A DNA stretch of 41,016 nucleotides, taken from assembly GCA_964515555.1 (NCBI GenBank), contig CAZEVY010000039.1, positions 1 through 41,016 of the forward strand, given 5' to 3'. The notes beneath the pieces were generated by a model. That model ran no database searches and was not told the DNA's origin. It saw only the letters and a list, made by a program, of their open reading frames with translations. This DNA is from CAZEVY01 sp964515555. GTDB lineage: Bacteria > Acidobacteriota > Terriglobia > Bryobacterales > Bryobacteraceae. The position numbers and the translations under genes are program-made. This document shows, piece by piece, positions 29,795 through 37,786 of this stretch (position 1 is its first letter; the number at the start of each line of letters is the position of its first letter).

Positions 29795-30436
29795 TCAGCG
29801 TGGTTGCCGCACCATCGGCACAATCGGCGGACAATCCGCCTCCTGCACCACGCCGAGCTCCTGGAAGCCCAGTCGGCGATAGAGCGCCACGTTGCGCGGA
29901 CTGGTCGCTTCCAGATAGGCCGGCAGTCCGGAGCGGTCGCAGTGCTTCAGGACCGGCCGCATCAGCGCCGAGCCGACGCCGCGCCCCTGGCTGGCGGGGT
30001 CGACGCCGATCAGTGGAAGGTGCCAGTGCGGGCCCTCCGGGTGGAAGGCGCCCATCTGTTCGAAGACGGCGAACATGGCGTTGCGGCGATCTCCGGTCAT
30101 GGTCTCGCCGATGACGCGGATGAGGGCGGTTTCGTCGGGCGTCGAGCCGGGCTGCAGCCATAACGCGACCCCGGCGAAGCCGCCGAAGCCGTGCGCGGTC
30201 CCGGCGTCGAACGCCGCGCCTCCGAAGGCGCACGCGAAGCGCGGGAACGCTTCGAGATATCTCTCGGCATCCGGCCAGGCCCAGCGGCACGGCGGATCGC
30301 TCTCGAAGGCGCGGGTCAGGACCTCGATGGCCCGGCGGCCTTCGTCCATCGAGACGGCCTCGACGTCCGGTCCGGAAAGGATCGGCGCCGGCGGGAGGGG
30401 TCCGGTGTCGCCGATTGCAGGCGAAGCGGTTGGCAT
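29795..30436 (-). CDS. GNAT-family N-acetyltransferase
   Basis: This 213-residue protein has the acetyl-CoA-binding motif A of GNAT enzymes (IGVDPASQGRGVGSALM, with Q/RxxGxG/A) and motif B (PAYLEATSPRNVALYRRLGF). The layout (AIEVLTRAFESDPPCRWAWP, WLQPGSTPDE, HWHLPLIGV) matches a common stand-alone GNAT type whose substrates are mostly unknown. The first ~25 residues are low-complexity and Pro-rich, so the true start may be internal, such as the Met of VSMDEGRRAIE. It is divergent from dxr. Confidence 0.85.
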   Translation of the reverse strand: MPTASPAIGDTGPLPPAPILSGPDVEAVSMDEGRRAIEVLTRAFESDPPCRWAWPDAERYLEAFPRFACAFGGAAFDAGTAHGFGGFAGVALWLQPGSTPDETALIRVIGETMTGDRRNAMFAVFEQMGAFHPEGPHWHLPLIGVDPASQGRGVGSALMRPVLKHCDRSGLPAYLEATSPRNVALYRRLGFQELGVVQEADCPPIVPMVRQPR

Positions 30437-30535
30437 AGCAGGAACCTTTCATTCCGTAATGCGTGAAAACGCCCCAAAAGCCGACACGGCGCCTCGATGC
30501 CGATCGGATATGATCGAAAGGGCGCCGCCGCCGGA

Positions 30536-31732
30536 ATGAAGAATCTCAGCATTCTCGGGTCCACCGGATCGATCGGCGTCAACTCGCTCGACGTCGCCCG
30601 GAGGCTCGCCGACCGCTACCGGGTCATCGCGCTGGCGGCGGGTCGAAACGTCGAGCTGTTGGCGCGGCAGATCGCCGAGTTTCGTCCAAGGCTGGCCTGC
30701 GTCGAGACCGAAGAATCGCGCCAGGAACTCGCGCGGATTCTCGAAGGCGCCGGGTTGCCACGGCGGGACTGGCCGCAACTGGAATGCGGCGCGGGGGCGC
30801 GCGTGCAGGCGGCGGCCGCGGGTGAGGTCGACTTCGTGATTTCGGCGATCGTCGGCGTAGCTGGCCTCGAGGCGACCTGGGAGGCGGCGCGGCGTGGAAA
30901 GCCGATCGGCTTGGCCAACAAGGAGACGCTGGTCGCTGGCGGTGCGCTGGTGACGGCGGCGGCGCGCGAATCGGGCGCCGAGATCATTCCGATCGACAGC
31001 GAGCACAACGGCGCGCACCAGTGCCTGCGGGCCGGGAGTCGCGAAGAGGTCTCGCGGCTGATCCTGACGGCTTCCGGCGGTCCGTTCCGCAACACGCCGC
31101 TTCGGGAGATGGACGCCATCACGCCCGCGCAGGCGCTGAATCATCCCACCTGGAAGATGGGACCGCGCATCACGGTGGACTCTGCTACCCTGATGAATAA
31201 GGGATTCGAGGTCATCGAGGCCTGCTGGCTGTTCGGCTTTCGTAGCGGGGAGGTCGATGTGGTGATCCACCCTCAATCGTCGGTGCACGCCATGGTGGAG
31301 TATCGCGATGGCAGTCTCGTCGCCCAGGCGTCGGCGACCGATATGCGCATGCCCATTCAATACGCGCTGACCTGGCCGGAGCGGCTCGACGCGCCCGTGC
31401 CGCGCCTGGAATGGGATCGGCCGCGCGTTTGGGAGTTCTCGGCGCCCGATGCGGCGAAGTTCCCGCTGTTGCGGCTCGCCTACCAGGCGCTGGATGCCGG
31501 CGGTGCGGCGCCCTGCGCGTTGAACGCCGCCGACGAGATCGCCGTGGCGGCCTTTCTGGCGGGTGAAATCCGGTTCCCGGCGATCGCCGCGGTGGTGGAG
31601 GAGACGCTGGCGCGCATGGGCGCGCGGTCGCCCTCGACGATCGGCGAGGTGCTGGAAATCGACCGCGACGCGCGGGCGGCCGCGCGCGATATTGTAAGGA
31701 TGTTGCCGGCGGCGCCGGCCGCGAGAGTGTAG
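30536..31732 (+). CDS. dxr: 1-deoxy-D-xylulose 5-phosphate reductoisomerase
   Basis: The protein has 398 residues. Dxr makes 2-C-methyl-D-erythritol 4-phosphate, the committed step of the MEP isoprenoid pathway, using NADPH and a divalent metal. Motifs: ILGSTGSIG for NADPH at residues 6-14, GLANKETLVAGG, IPIDSEHNGAHQCL (metal Asp/Glu), LTASGGPFR, NHPTWKMGPRITVDSATLMNKGFEVIEA, and ALNAADEIAVAAFL. The frame opens at 30497, but the start at 30536 gives the standard N-terminus (MKNLSILGSTGSIG). A TATGAT box at about 30509 would leave a short leader. rseP follows after 6 bases, a common dxr-rseP pairing. Confidence 0.97.
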   Translation: MKNLSILGSTGSIGVNSLDVARRLADRYRVIALAAGRNVELLARQIAEFRPRLACVETEESRQELARILEGAGLPRRDWPQLECGAGARVQAAAAGEVDFVISAIVGVAGLEATWEAARRGKPIGLANKETLVAGGALVTAAARESGAEIIPIDSEHNGAHQCLRAGSREEVSRLILTASGGPFRNTPLREMDAITPAQALNHPTWKMGPRITVDSATLMNKGFEVIEACWLFGFRSGEVDVVIHPQSSVHAMVEYRDGSLVAQASATDMRMPIQYALTWPERLDAPVPRLEWDRPRVWEFSAPDAAKFPLLRLAYQALDAGGAAPCALNAADEIAVAAFLAGEIRFPAIAAVVEETLARMGARSPSTIGEVLEIDRDARAAARDIVRMLPAAPAARV

Positions 31733-31738
31733 GACTTC

Positions 31739-33055
31739 ATGGAGATTCTCCAAAACATCTGGTGGGTGCTCGTCCTGATCGGGGTCATGATCATGATCCA
31801 CGAGCTGGGGCATTACTGGGCGGCCCGTTGGTTCGACGTGAAGGTGGAGACGTTCAGCTTCGGTTTCGGGCCGCGTCTGTTCGGGTTCCGGCGGGGAGAA
31901 ACCGACTTCCGGATTTCGCTGATCCTGTTCGGCGGCTACGTCAAGATGGCGGGCGAGCAGCCCGGCGACGAGAGCGCCAACGATCCGCGCTCCTTTCTCT
32001 CGAAGGCGCGCTGGCAGCGGCTGATCATCGCTTTCGCGGGACCGTTCATGAACATCGTGCTGGCGGTGGTGCTGCTGGCGGGACTGTTCTCGGTCCACTA
32101 CCCGAAGCCGTCGACGGGAAAGATGGCGGGCGTGATCGGGCACATCGCGCCCGGCTCGGCCGCCGACAAAGCGGGCGTCCGCGTGGGCGACCGTATCGCC
32201 GCGATCGAGGGAGTCCAGGATCCGAGCTGGGACCAGGTGCTCATGAAGGAAGTGGCGGGCGCGGGCCGCGACATTTCGGTGATCGTGGAACGGGGCGGCC
32301 AGCGCATCCCGCTGGTGGTGCGGCCTGAGCTCGACGAGCGGCTCGGCGGAGTGGCGGGGTGGACGGAGCAGTACGAGATCCAGGTGGAGTCGGTGCAGAA
32401 GGGCATGGCGGCGGAGCGCGCCGGACTGCGGCCGGGCGACCTGCTGGTGAGCGTCAATGGGACGCCGGTCCGCAGCGTGCAGTCGACCATCGAGCTGATC
32501 AACGGCAGCGGCGGCCGGCCCGTGGAGATCGCCTATTCGCGCGACGGGGCCGAGCACAAGGCGACCATGACCCCGGCGCTCGGCAAGGTCAACAACCAGG
32601 AGCGCTACCTGATCGGGGTCTTCATGCAGCCGCGGGTGGTGTTCGTAAGCCTGCCGATCCACGAAGCGGTGCGGCAGTCGATCCGGCACAACACCAACAA
32701 CGCGACCTTGATCTACCAGTTCCTCAAGGGCATCGCCGAGCGCCGCATGTCGCCCAAGCAACTGGAAGGGCCGATCCGCATCGCGCAGCTCTCCGGCGAA
32801 GCGGCGCGCTCGGGCGCGGCCACTTACATCGGTCTGATGGCGATGGTGAGCCTCAACCTGGCGATCTTCAATCTGCTGCCGATCCCGATTCTCGACGGCG
32901 GCGTGATCGTCATGCTGCTGGTGGAGATGCTGCTGCGCCGCGACCTCTCGCTACAGGTCAAGGAGACGGTCGTGAAGCTGGGCTTCGTCTTCCTGATGGC
33001 GCTGGTGGTGTTCGTGCTCTACAACGACATATCGAAGGTGATGCCGCCGGGGTAG
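31739..33055 (+). CDS. rseP: RIP-type site-2 metalloprotease RseP
   Basis: The 438-residue membrane protease has His21-Glu-Leu-Gly-His25 in the first transmembrane helix (IMIHELGHYWAA), two PDZ domains (GHIAPGSAADKAGVRVGDRI and VQKGMAAERAGLRPGDLLVSVNG) and the C-terminal NLLPIPILDGG, whose Asp is the third zinc ligand. A final helix is KLGFVFLMALVVFVLY. RseP cuts membrane-anchored anti-sigma factors and leftover signal peptides within the inner membrane. The zinc-finger anti-sigma factor at 8067-8531 is a possible substrate, though not linked in position. It probably shares a transcript with dxr. Confidence 0.96.
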   Translation: MEILQNIWWVLVLIGVMIMIHELGHYWAARWFDVKVETFSFGFGPRLFGFRRGETDFRISLILFGGYVKMAGEQPGDESANDPRSFLSKARWQRLIIAFAGPFMNIVLAVVLLAGLFSVHYPKPSTGKMAGVIGHIAPGSAADKAGVRVGDRIAAIEGVQDPSWDQVLMKEVAGAGRDISVIVERGGQRIPLVVRPELDERLGGVAGWTEQYEIQVESVQKGMAAERAGLRPGDLLVSVNGTPVRSVQSTIELINGSGGRPVEIAYSRDGAEHKATMTPALGKVNNQERYLIGVFMQPRVVFVSLPIHEAVRQSIRHNTNNATLIYQFLKGIAERRMSPKQLEGPIRIAQLSGEAARSGAATYIGLMAMVSLNLAIFNLLPIPILDGGVIVMLLVEMLLRRDLSLQVKETVVKLGFVFLMALVVFVLYNDISKVMPPG

Positions 33056-33068
33056 CAGCCGACGGCAG

Positions 33069-33100
33069 GACCGCTCGCTCACGCTCGCGGCTCCGAAACG
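33069..33100 (+). repeat. Dispersed ~30-bp GC-rich repeat, copy 3
   Basis: GACCGCTCGCTCACGCTCGC followed by GGCTCCGAAACG. A second copy follows 48 bases later. Together they fill most of the 148-base gap between rseP and the beta-lactamase-family gene. Confidence 0.75.
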
Positions 33101-33116
33101 GAAGCGCTCGCGGCAA

Positions 33117-33148
33117 GACGGCTCGCTCACGCTCGCGGCTCCGAAACG
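33117..33148 (+). repeat. Dispersed ~30-bp GC-rich repeat, copy 4
   Basis: GACGGCTCGCTCACGCTCGC followed by GGCTCCGAAACG. It differs from copy 3 at one position, so this pair is the most recent duplication in the window. Confidence 0.75.
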
Positions 33149-33191
33149 TAGCTCGCGTGTCGCGTCGTTGTGCCGGGCGGAGGGTCAAAGC

Positions 33192-33197
33192 TAGACT
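33192..33197 (+). promoter_or_regulatory. -10 box TAGACT, leaderless start of the beta-lactamase-family gene
   Basis: TAGACT ends 6 bases before the ATG at 33204. An in-frame ATG at 33198 lies inside the predicted untranscribed gap, so the second ATG is preferred. Confidence 0.5.
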
Positions 33198-33203
33198 ATG
33201 CCT

Positions 33204-34529
33204 ATGGCCCGCCTCGTCCTCATCATCTTCCTGACAGCGGCTGCGTGCGCGCAGGACATCGCCGCGCGGGTCGACGAATACGTCGCCGCGACGGCCAGGA
33301 TTCGCCCGTTCAGCGGATCGATTCTGCTGTCGAAGGACAACAAGATTCTGTTCGCCAAGGGCTACGGGATGGCGAACCTGGAGCACAGCGTCCCCAACAC
33401 GCCACGGACGAAGTTCCGCCTGGGATCGATCACCAAGCAGTTCGCCGCCACCGCCATCCTGCAACTGGAGGAGCGCGGCAAGCTGAAGGTGGAGGATGCG
33501 ATCTGCCAGTACGTTCCGGAGTGCCCCGATTCGTGGAAGCCGATCACGATTCATCACCTGCTGACGCACACCTCGGGCATCCGCAACGTCACGGCGCTTC
33601 CCAGCTACCGAAGGGACATGATGTTGCCGTCGCCGCCGCTTCAGACGATGAAGCGTTTCCGCGACCTGCCGCTCGATTTCGATCCCGGAACGAAGTTCTC
33701 GTACAGTAATTCCGGCTACGTCGTGCTCGCGATCATTGTGGAGAAGGCCTCCGGCGAGTCCTGGGATGCATTCCTTCGCAAGAATATCTTCGACCCCGCC
33801 GGCATGCACGACAGCGGTCACGATACCTTCGCCGCCGTGCTCCCGCACCGCGCGTCGGGCTACGAGCTGGCGGCCGGCAAGTGGATTCACTCGCCGTATC
33901 ACGACATGGAGATGCCGACCGGCGGCGGCGATCTTTACTCGACGGTCGAGGACATGTACCGGTGGGACCTGGCGCTCCAGGGCGAGAAAATCCTGTCAGC
34001 GGCCTCGAAGCAGAAGATGTATACGCCGTTCAAGGACAATTACGCCTACGGCTGGGCCGTGGACCAGCAATCCGGCCGCAAGCGCATCGGTCATAACGGC
34101 GGCATCAGCGGGTTTGTGACGGCATTCGCTCGATTTCCCGACGAGCGCGCGGTCGTGGTGATCTTGAGCAACTTCACGGGATCGCCCATGGCGCCGCTGA
34201 CGCGGGCGATGACCGCGATTCTGTTCGACGAGAAGTACCAGCTGCCGAGCGAGCGCACCGAAATCAAGGTCGACCCGAAGATCTACGACGCCTACGTCGG
34301 GAAGTACGAGCTGCGGCCCGGCTTCGTACTTACCGTGACGCGCGAGGGCGACCGGTTGATGACGCAGGCCACGGGACAGGGAAAGGTCGAAGTATTCCCG
34401 GAATCGGAGACGAAGTTCTTTCTTAAAGTGATCGACGCGCAGGTTACGTTCCATCGCGGAGCCGACGGAAAGGTCGGCTCCCTCACGCTGCACCAGGGCG
34501 GCGACCGGGTGGCGAAGAGGATCGAGTAA
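33204..34529 (+). CDS. Secreted serine hydrolase, beta-lactamase class C family
   Basis: This 441-residue protein has a signal peptide (MARLVLIIFLTAAACAQ). It carries the penicillin-binding/class C motifs: Ser75-x-x-Lys78 (LGSITKQFAA), Tyr167-Ser-Asn169 (FSYSNSGY) and His297-Asn-Gly (GHNGGISG) in place of KTG. This combination is typical of the broad PF00144 group of D-aminopeptidases and esterases (EstB-like) rather than true beta-lactamases. The last ~100 residues (from YDAYVGKYELRPGFVLTV) form a small lipocalin-like or DUF3471-type domain. It is the first of three exported hydrolase genes in a row; the next begins 3 bases after its stop. Confidence 0.88.
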   Translation: MARLVLIIFLTAAACAQDIAARVDEYVAATARIRPFSGSILLSKDNKILFAKGYGMANLEHSVPNTPRTKFRLGSITKQFAATAILQLEERGKLKVEDAICQYVPECPDSWKPITIHHLLTHTSGIRNVTALPSYRRDMMLPSPPLQTMKRFRDLPLDFDPGTKFSYSNSGYVVLAIIVEKASGESWDAFLRKNIFDPAGMHDSGHDTFAAVLPHRASGYELAAGKWIHSPYHDMEMPTGGGDLYSTVEDMYRWDLALQGEKILSAASKQKMYTPFKDNYAYGWAVDQQSGRKRIGHNGGISGFVTAFARFPDERAVVVILSNFTGSPMAPLTRAMTAILFDEKYQLPSERTEIKVDPKIYDAYVGKYELRPGFVLTVTREGDRLMTQATGQGKVEVFPESETKFFLKVIDAQVTFHRGADGKVGSLTLHQGGDRVAKRIE

Positions 34530-34532
34530 CCC

Positions 34533-36014
34533 GTGCGGCGCCGAGTCGTTCTCCTGCTTGCCGGAGCACTGATTGCCGCACCGCTCCCTTTGGTCGCGGC
34601 TCAGAAAGGGGCGGGCGAGATTCCACCGGCCTGGCGCGCGGCAGTCGAACGCATTACCGCGGCGTCGATGCGAGGGCATCTTTCCTTCCTCGCCTCGGAT
34701 CTGCTGGAGGGCCGCGACACGCCGTCGCGCGGGCAGGATGTCGCCGCCGAGTACCTCGCCGCGCAGTTCCGCCGCGCCGGACTGGAGCCGGGCGGCAACG
34801 AGGCCTACTTCCAGTCGTTCGAGGCGAAAGTCCAGGAGCCGAACTTCGAGGGCGTCGAGTTCTCGATCACCATCGGCGGTACGACGATGCGCATCGCTCA
34901 AGGCGCCGCGATTCCCACCGAGGGTCCGATCGACCTTAAGGACGCACAGGCGGTTCGCATCGGAGCGGCCGACGCCGTCGAGAATCTCGAAGGGAAAGTC
35001 GCTCTGGTTGTCCTGCCCGACGCCGCGCGGCAGGCGATGACGCGCATCGGCGCCGTCGCCCGAGCGAAGCCGCTGCTCAGCGTGGTCGCCGACCCCACGG
35101 GCGCCTTGGCTCGCCAGTTCGGCCGCACTCGCATCGTCGATCCCAGCCGCCCGGGTCCGGCGATTCCACCGCTCTACATCGTCAGCGATCCGGCTTTCGC
35201 CGACGCGGTCGCGAAGATCGAGGCAGGCGCGGCCGTTACAGTCACCGCGAAGGCCAAGGCACGCATTGAGCGCACGGTAAAGCTGCGCAATGTGGTCGCC
35301 GTGCTCCGTGGTTCCGACCCGAAGCTGCGCGACACCGCGGTGGTGCTCTCGGCCCATTACGACCACATCGGCGCGCTCCCGCCGGGCGAGGGCGATCGCA
35401 TCTACAACGGGGCGAACGACGACGGTAGCGGCACCGTGGGCGTCGTCGAGATCGCCTCGGCGCTGGCCGCCCTTCCGAGTGCGCCCAAGCGTAGCATCGT
35501 CTTTGTGGCCTTCTGCGGCGAAGAGCGCGGCGGCCACGGGTCGCGGTACTACGGGCGCAACGCGCCGTTTTCGCCGGACAAGACGGTCGCGAATCTGAAC
35601 CTGGAACAGATCGGCAGGTCCGACTCCAGCGAAGGGGAACAGCGCGGCAATTATTCGATTACGGGATTCGATTACTCGAATGTCGCCGATTTTCTGAGTG
35701 AAGCAGCCAAGGCCGCCGGCGTCGCCGTTTACAAGCACGAGCGCAACAGCGACGCCTACTTCACGCGCAGCGACAACGCCGTGCTGGCGCGGCTGGGCGT
35801 CCCCGCGCACAGCCTGACGACCGCGTTCCAGTATCCCGACTATCACGGTCTCGGCGACCACTGGGACAAGATCGACTACGGCAACATGGAGAAAATTTCG
35901 CGCGCCATCGCGCTGGGACTGCTCTCGATCGCCGACAGTGAAACCGAGCCCGCCTGGAGCCAGACGAATCCGCGCGCCGAGCCTTTCCGCAGAATGCGGC
36001 CTGTGAAACAATAG
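34533..36014 (+). CDS. Secreted M28-family zinc peptidase
   Basis: The 493-residue protein has a signal peptide (RRRVVLLLAGALIAAPLPLVAA). Metal-binding blocks of M28 aminopeptidases are present: LSAHYDHIG (His275), GANDDGSGTVGV (bridging Asp296), FCGEERGGHGSRYY (Glu330-Glu331), RNSDAYFTRSDN and DYHGLGDHWDKID (last His). A PA-type insert lies between about residues 110 and 230. It removes N-terminal amino acids from peptides outside the cytoplasm. The GTG start is 3 bases after the preceding stop codon, so it is translated with the beta-lactamase-family gene. No ribosome-binding site of its own is visible. Confidence 0.92.
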   Translation: MRRRVVLLLAGALIAAPLPLVAAQKGAGEIPPAWRAAVERITAASMRGHLSFLASDLLEGRDTPSRGQDVAAEYLAAQFRRAGLEPGGNEAYFQSFEAKVQEPNFEGVEFSITIGGTTMRIAQGAAIPTEGPIDLKDAQAVRIGAADAVENLEGKVALVVLPDAARQAMTRIGAVARAKPLLSVVADPTGALARQFGRTRIVDPSRPGPAIPPLYIVSDPAFADAVAKIEAGAAVTVTAKAKARIERTVKLRNVVAVLRGSDPKLRDTAVVLSAHYDHIGALPPGEGDRIYNGANDDGSGTVGVVEIASALAALPSAPKRSIVFVAFCGEERGGHGSRYYGRNAPFSPDKTVANLNLEQIGRSDSSEGEQRGNYSITGFDYSNVADFLSEAAKAAGVAVYKHERNSDAYFTRSDNAVLARLGVPAHSLTTAFQYPDYHGLGDHWDKIDYGNMEKISRAIALGLLSIADSETEPAWSQTNPRAEPFRRMRPVKQ

Positions 36015-36034
36015 CGGCAACACAGGAGGTCCTC

Positions 36035-37588
36035 GTGGCCCAACCCGTCCCGCCCGACGTCGATCCCGGAAGGCCGCCGCGCAAGCCGGTCGACGACCCC
36101 ACACTGGGAATTACGTTGACGCCCGATACGCGCCCGTTTCGGCATCGACTGGTCACAATCGGCGATTCGCTTACGCACGGCTTTCAAGGCGCCGCGATCT
36201 TCAATACCTCGAAATCCTGGCCCGCGATCGTCGCGCACGAGATGGGACTCGGCGGCGACGGGTTCCGCGTTCCCGTCTACGGTGGCCCGGGTGATGGAAT
36301 GCCTCTCAACCTGGAGGCGCTTCTGCATCGCCTGGAAGGCCGATTCGGCTCGAAAATCGACTGGTGGGAGTCGCCCGGTGCGGCCATCGCGGCCTACTCG
36401 TTCATGAGCGACGTGGAGGACTACTGGGAGCGGGGCGAAGGCGCCACGCCCCCGGCGCCGCCGGGACCGTACCACAACCTCGGCATCTACGGATGGGACC
36501 TGCGCGACGCCATGCACTGGACCGCCGAGAACCTGCCCATCGGCCCGCCGAAGAACGACCGGCTCAACCAGCTTCCGCAGGACCACAACCAGCGCGCGGC
36601 GCGGCAGGTGCTCGCCTCGGCGCCGGGCGAGACGCAGGTGGGCGCGGCGCGGCGTCTCGGCGAGGACGGCGGCATCGAGACCCTGGTGGTGGGGCTCGGC
36701 GCCAACAACGCACTCGGCTCGATCGTGAGCCTCCAGGTGCTATGGACCGATACCGGCTACGACGATCCCAAGGAGAAGGACAAATACACGGTCTGGCGGC
36801 CGTCGCACTTTCGCCTGGAACTTCAGCGGCTCGCCGACCTGGTGCGCGCGGTGAACGCGCGTCACGTCATTTGGCCGACTGTGCCGCACGTGACGATCGT
36901 GCCGCTGGCGCGAGGGGTCGGCGAAAAGCTCGCGTCGCTCGACCACCGCTACTTCTCGCACTACACCCGCGTCTGGATTCCCGACGACGAATTCGACCCG
37001 GATCGCGACCCGCACTTCACCGGCGAGGAAGCGCGGGCGGTGGACTCTGCCATCGACTGCTATAACGACGCCATCGAGAAGGTGGTGCGCGAGGCGCGCT
37101 CGGCCGGACTGGACTGGCTTGTGTGCGACCACGCGGCCCTTCTCGACGGCCTCGCCTTCCGCCGCTACCTCTCGGGTGAGGTGCGCCCGCCCGACGGCTG
37201 GCGCCCCTACGAGCTGCCGGCAGAGCTGAAGGCGCTCGACCCGGTCCCGAGCACGCTGTTCTTCCAGGCGGGCGAGAGCGGCCGTTCCGCCGGCGGACTG
37301 TTCTCGCTTGACGGCGTTCACCCGACCACCATCGGCTACGGCATTATGGCGCTAGAAGTCATGAAGGTAATGCATGGGGCCGGCGTCGCTTTTCCGGGCG
37401 GCGCGCCGCGCGTCGATTTCGGGCGCCTGGTGCGGATGGACACGCTGATTCAGAATCCGCCGAAGCTGCTGAGCCGGTCGCTGAGGCAGCTCGGCTGGAT
37501 CGACGAGAAGCTGGATTTCGTCAACGGCGCGCTGGGATCGAAGTTCGGCGAAAGACTGTTCGGCAAGAAAGTGAGCCTGGGATTCTAG
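36035..37588 (+). CDS. SGNH/GDSL-family hydrolase
   Basis: The 517-residue protein has the SGNH active-site blocks: VTIGDSLTHGFQG (Asp44-Ser45, nucleophile Ser45), a Gly in VYGGPGDGMP, VVGLGANNALG (Asn), and SLDGVHPTTIGYGIMA (Asp426 and His429). It is long for the family; the extra sequence lies between the blocks. It would be an esterase or lipase; no signal peptide is visible (start VAQPVPPDVDPGRPP), so it may be cytoplasmic or exported by another route. The GTG start has a strong AGGAGG at 36024-36029, in contrast to the leaderless genes elsewhere. It lies 20 bases after the M28 gene. Confidence 0.85.
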   Translation: MAQPVPPDVDPGRPPRKPVDDPTLGITLTPDTRPFRHRLVTIGDSLTHGFQGAAIFNTSKSWPAIVAHEMGLGGDGFRVPVYGGPGDGMPLNLEALLHRLEGRFGSKIDWWESPGAAIAAYSFMSDVEDYWERGEGATPPAPPGPYHNLGIYGWDLRDAMHWTAENLPIGPPKNDRLNQLPQDHNQRAARQVLASAPGETQVGAARRLGEDGGIETLVVGLGANNALGSIVSLQVLWTDTGYDDPKEKDKYTVWRPSHFRLELQRLADLVRAVNARHVIWPTVPHVTIVPLARGVGEKLASLDHRYFSHYTRVWIPDDEFDPDRDPHFTGEEARAVDSAIDCYNDAIEKVVREARSAGLDWLVCDHAALLDGLAFRRYLSGEVRPPDGWRPYELPAELKALDPVPSTLFFQAGESGRSAGGLFSLDGVHPTTIGYGIMALEVMKVMHGAGVAFPGGAPRVDFGRLVRMDTLIQNPPKLLSRSLRQLGWIDEKLDFVNGALGSKFGERLFGKKVSLGF

Positions 37589-37593
37589 GAACG

Positions 37594-37616
37594 GGCAGAT
37601 CGAACGGCTATCTGCC
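37594..37616 (+). terminator. Stem-loop after the GDSL gene
   Basis: GGCAGAT (37594-37600) pairs with ATCTGCC (37610-37616) around a 9-base loop, 5 bases after the stop. It lacks a T-run. It may end the three-gene operon or be part of the structured region before the next gene. Confidence 0.35.
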
Positions 37617-37634
37617 TGTCAGATCAGTAAGATG

Positions 37635-37786
37635 GAACGGGTTACCGCCTAACCCGCGAGGCTGCACTACAGCGCCGGATTGCTCCCGTTCGGTGAAATC
37701 CCCTTTGCTATAGGAATAGTGAGGTTAGACTCGGGAAGAGCTAGCAAAGCGACCGCTATTCGTGTAACTGGAGGCAGGACAACACT
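37635..37786 (+). promoter_or_regulatory. Candidate structured leader/promoter of the dehydratase-activase genes
   Basis: The gap before 37787 holds several pairings. GAACGGG (37635-37641) pairs with CCCGTTC (37685-37691), competing with a local GGGTTA/TAACCC hairpin. CTTTGCTA (37703-37710) pairs with TAGCAAAG (37742-37749), interleaved with GAATAG (37714-37719) and CTATTC (37756-37761), a pseudoknot order. A TAGACT box at 37726-37731 with TTTGCT 16 bases upstream could instead be a promoter inside the inverted repeat. GGAGG at 37770-37774 is the ribosome-binding site. RNA structure and promoter readings are alternatives. Confidence 0.35.

Noticed and set aside
33069..33148. Two near-identical 32-bp units 48 bases apart, as a mini CRISPR array
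   Set aside because: Only two units, with other copies scattered at 12811 and 27274 and no cas genes; the pattern fits a dispersed intergenic repeat.
33996..36104. Long antisense open frame (702 codons) opposite the M28 gene
   Set aside because: Arg/Ala-rich shadow of high-GC coding DNA; the sense strand encodes a complete signal peptide and all metal ligands.
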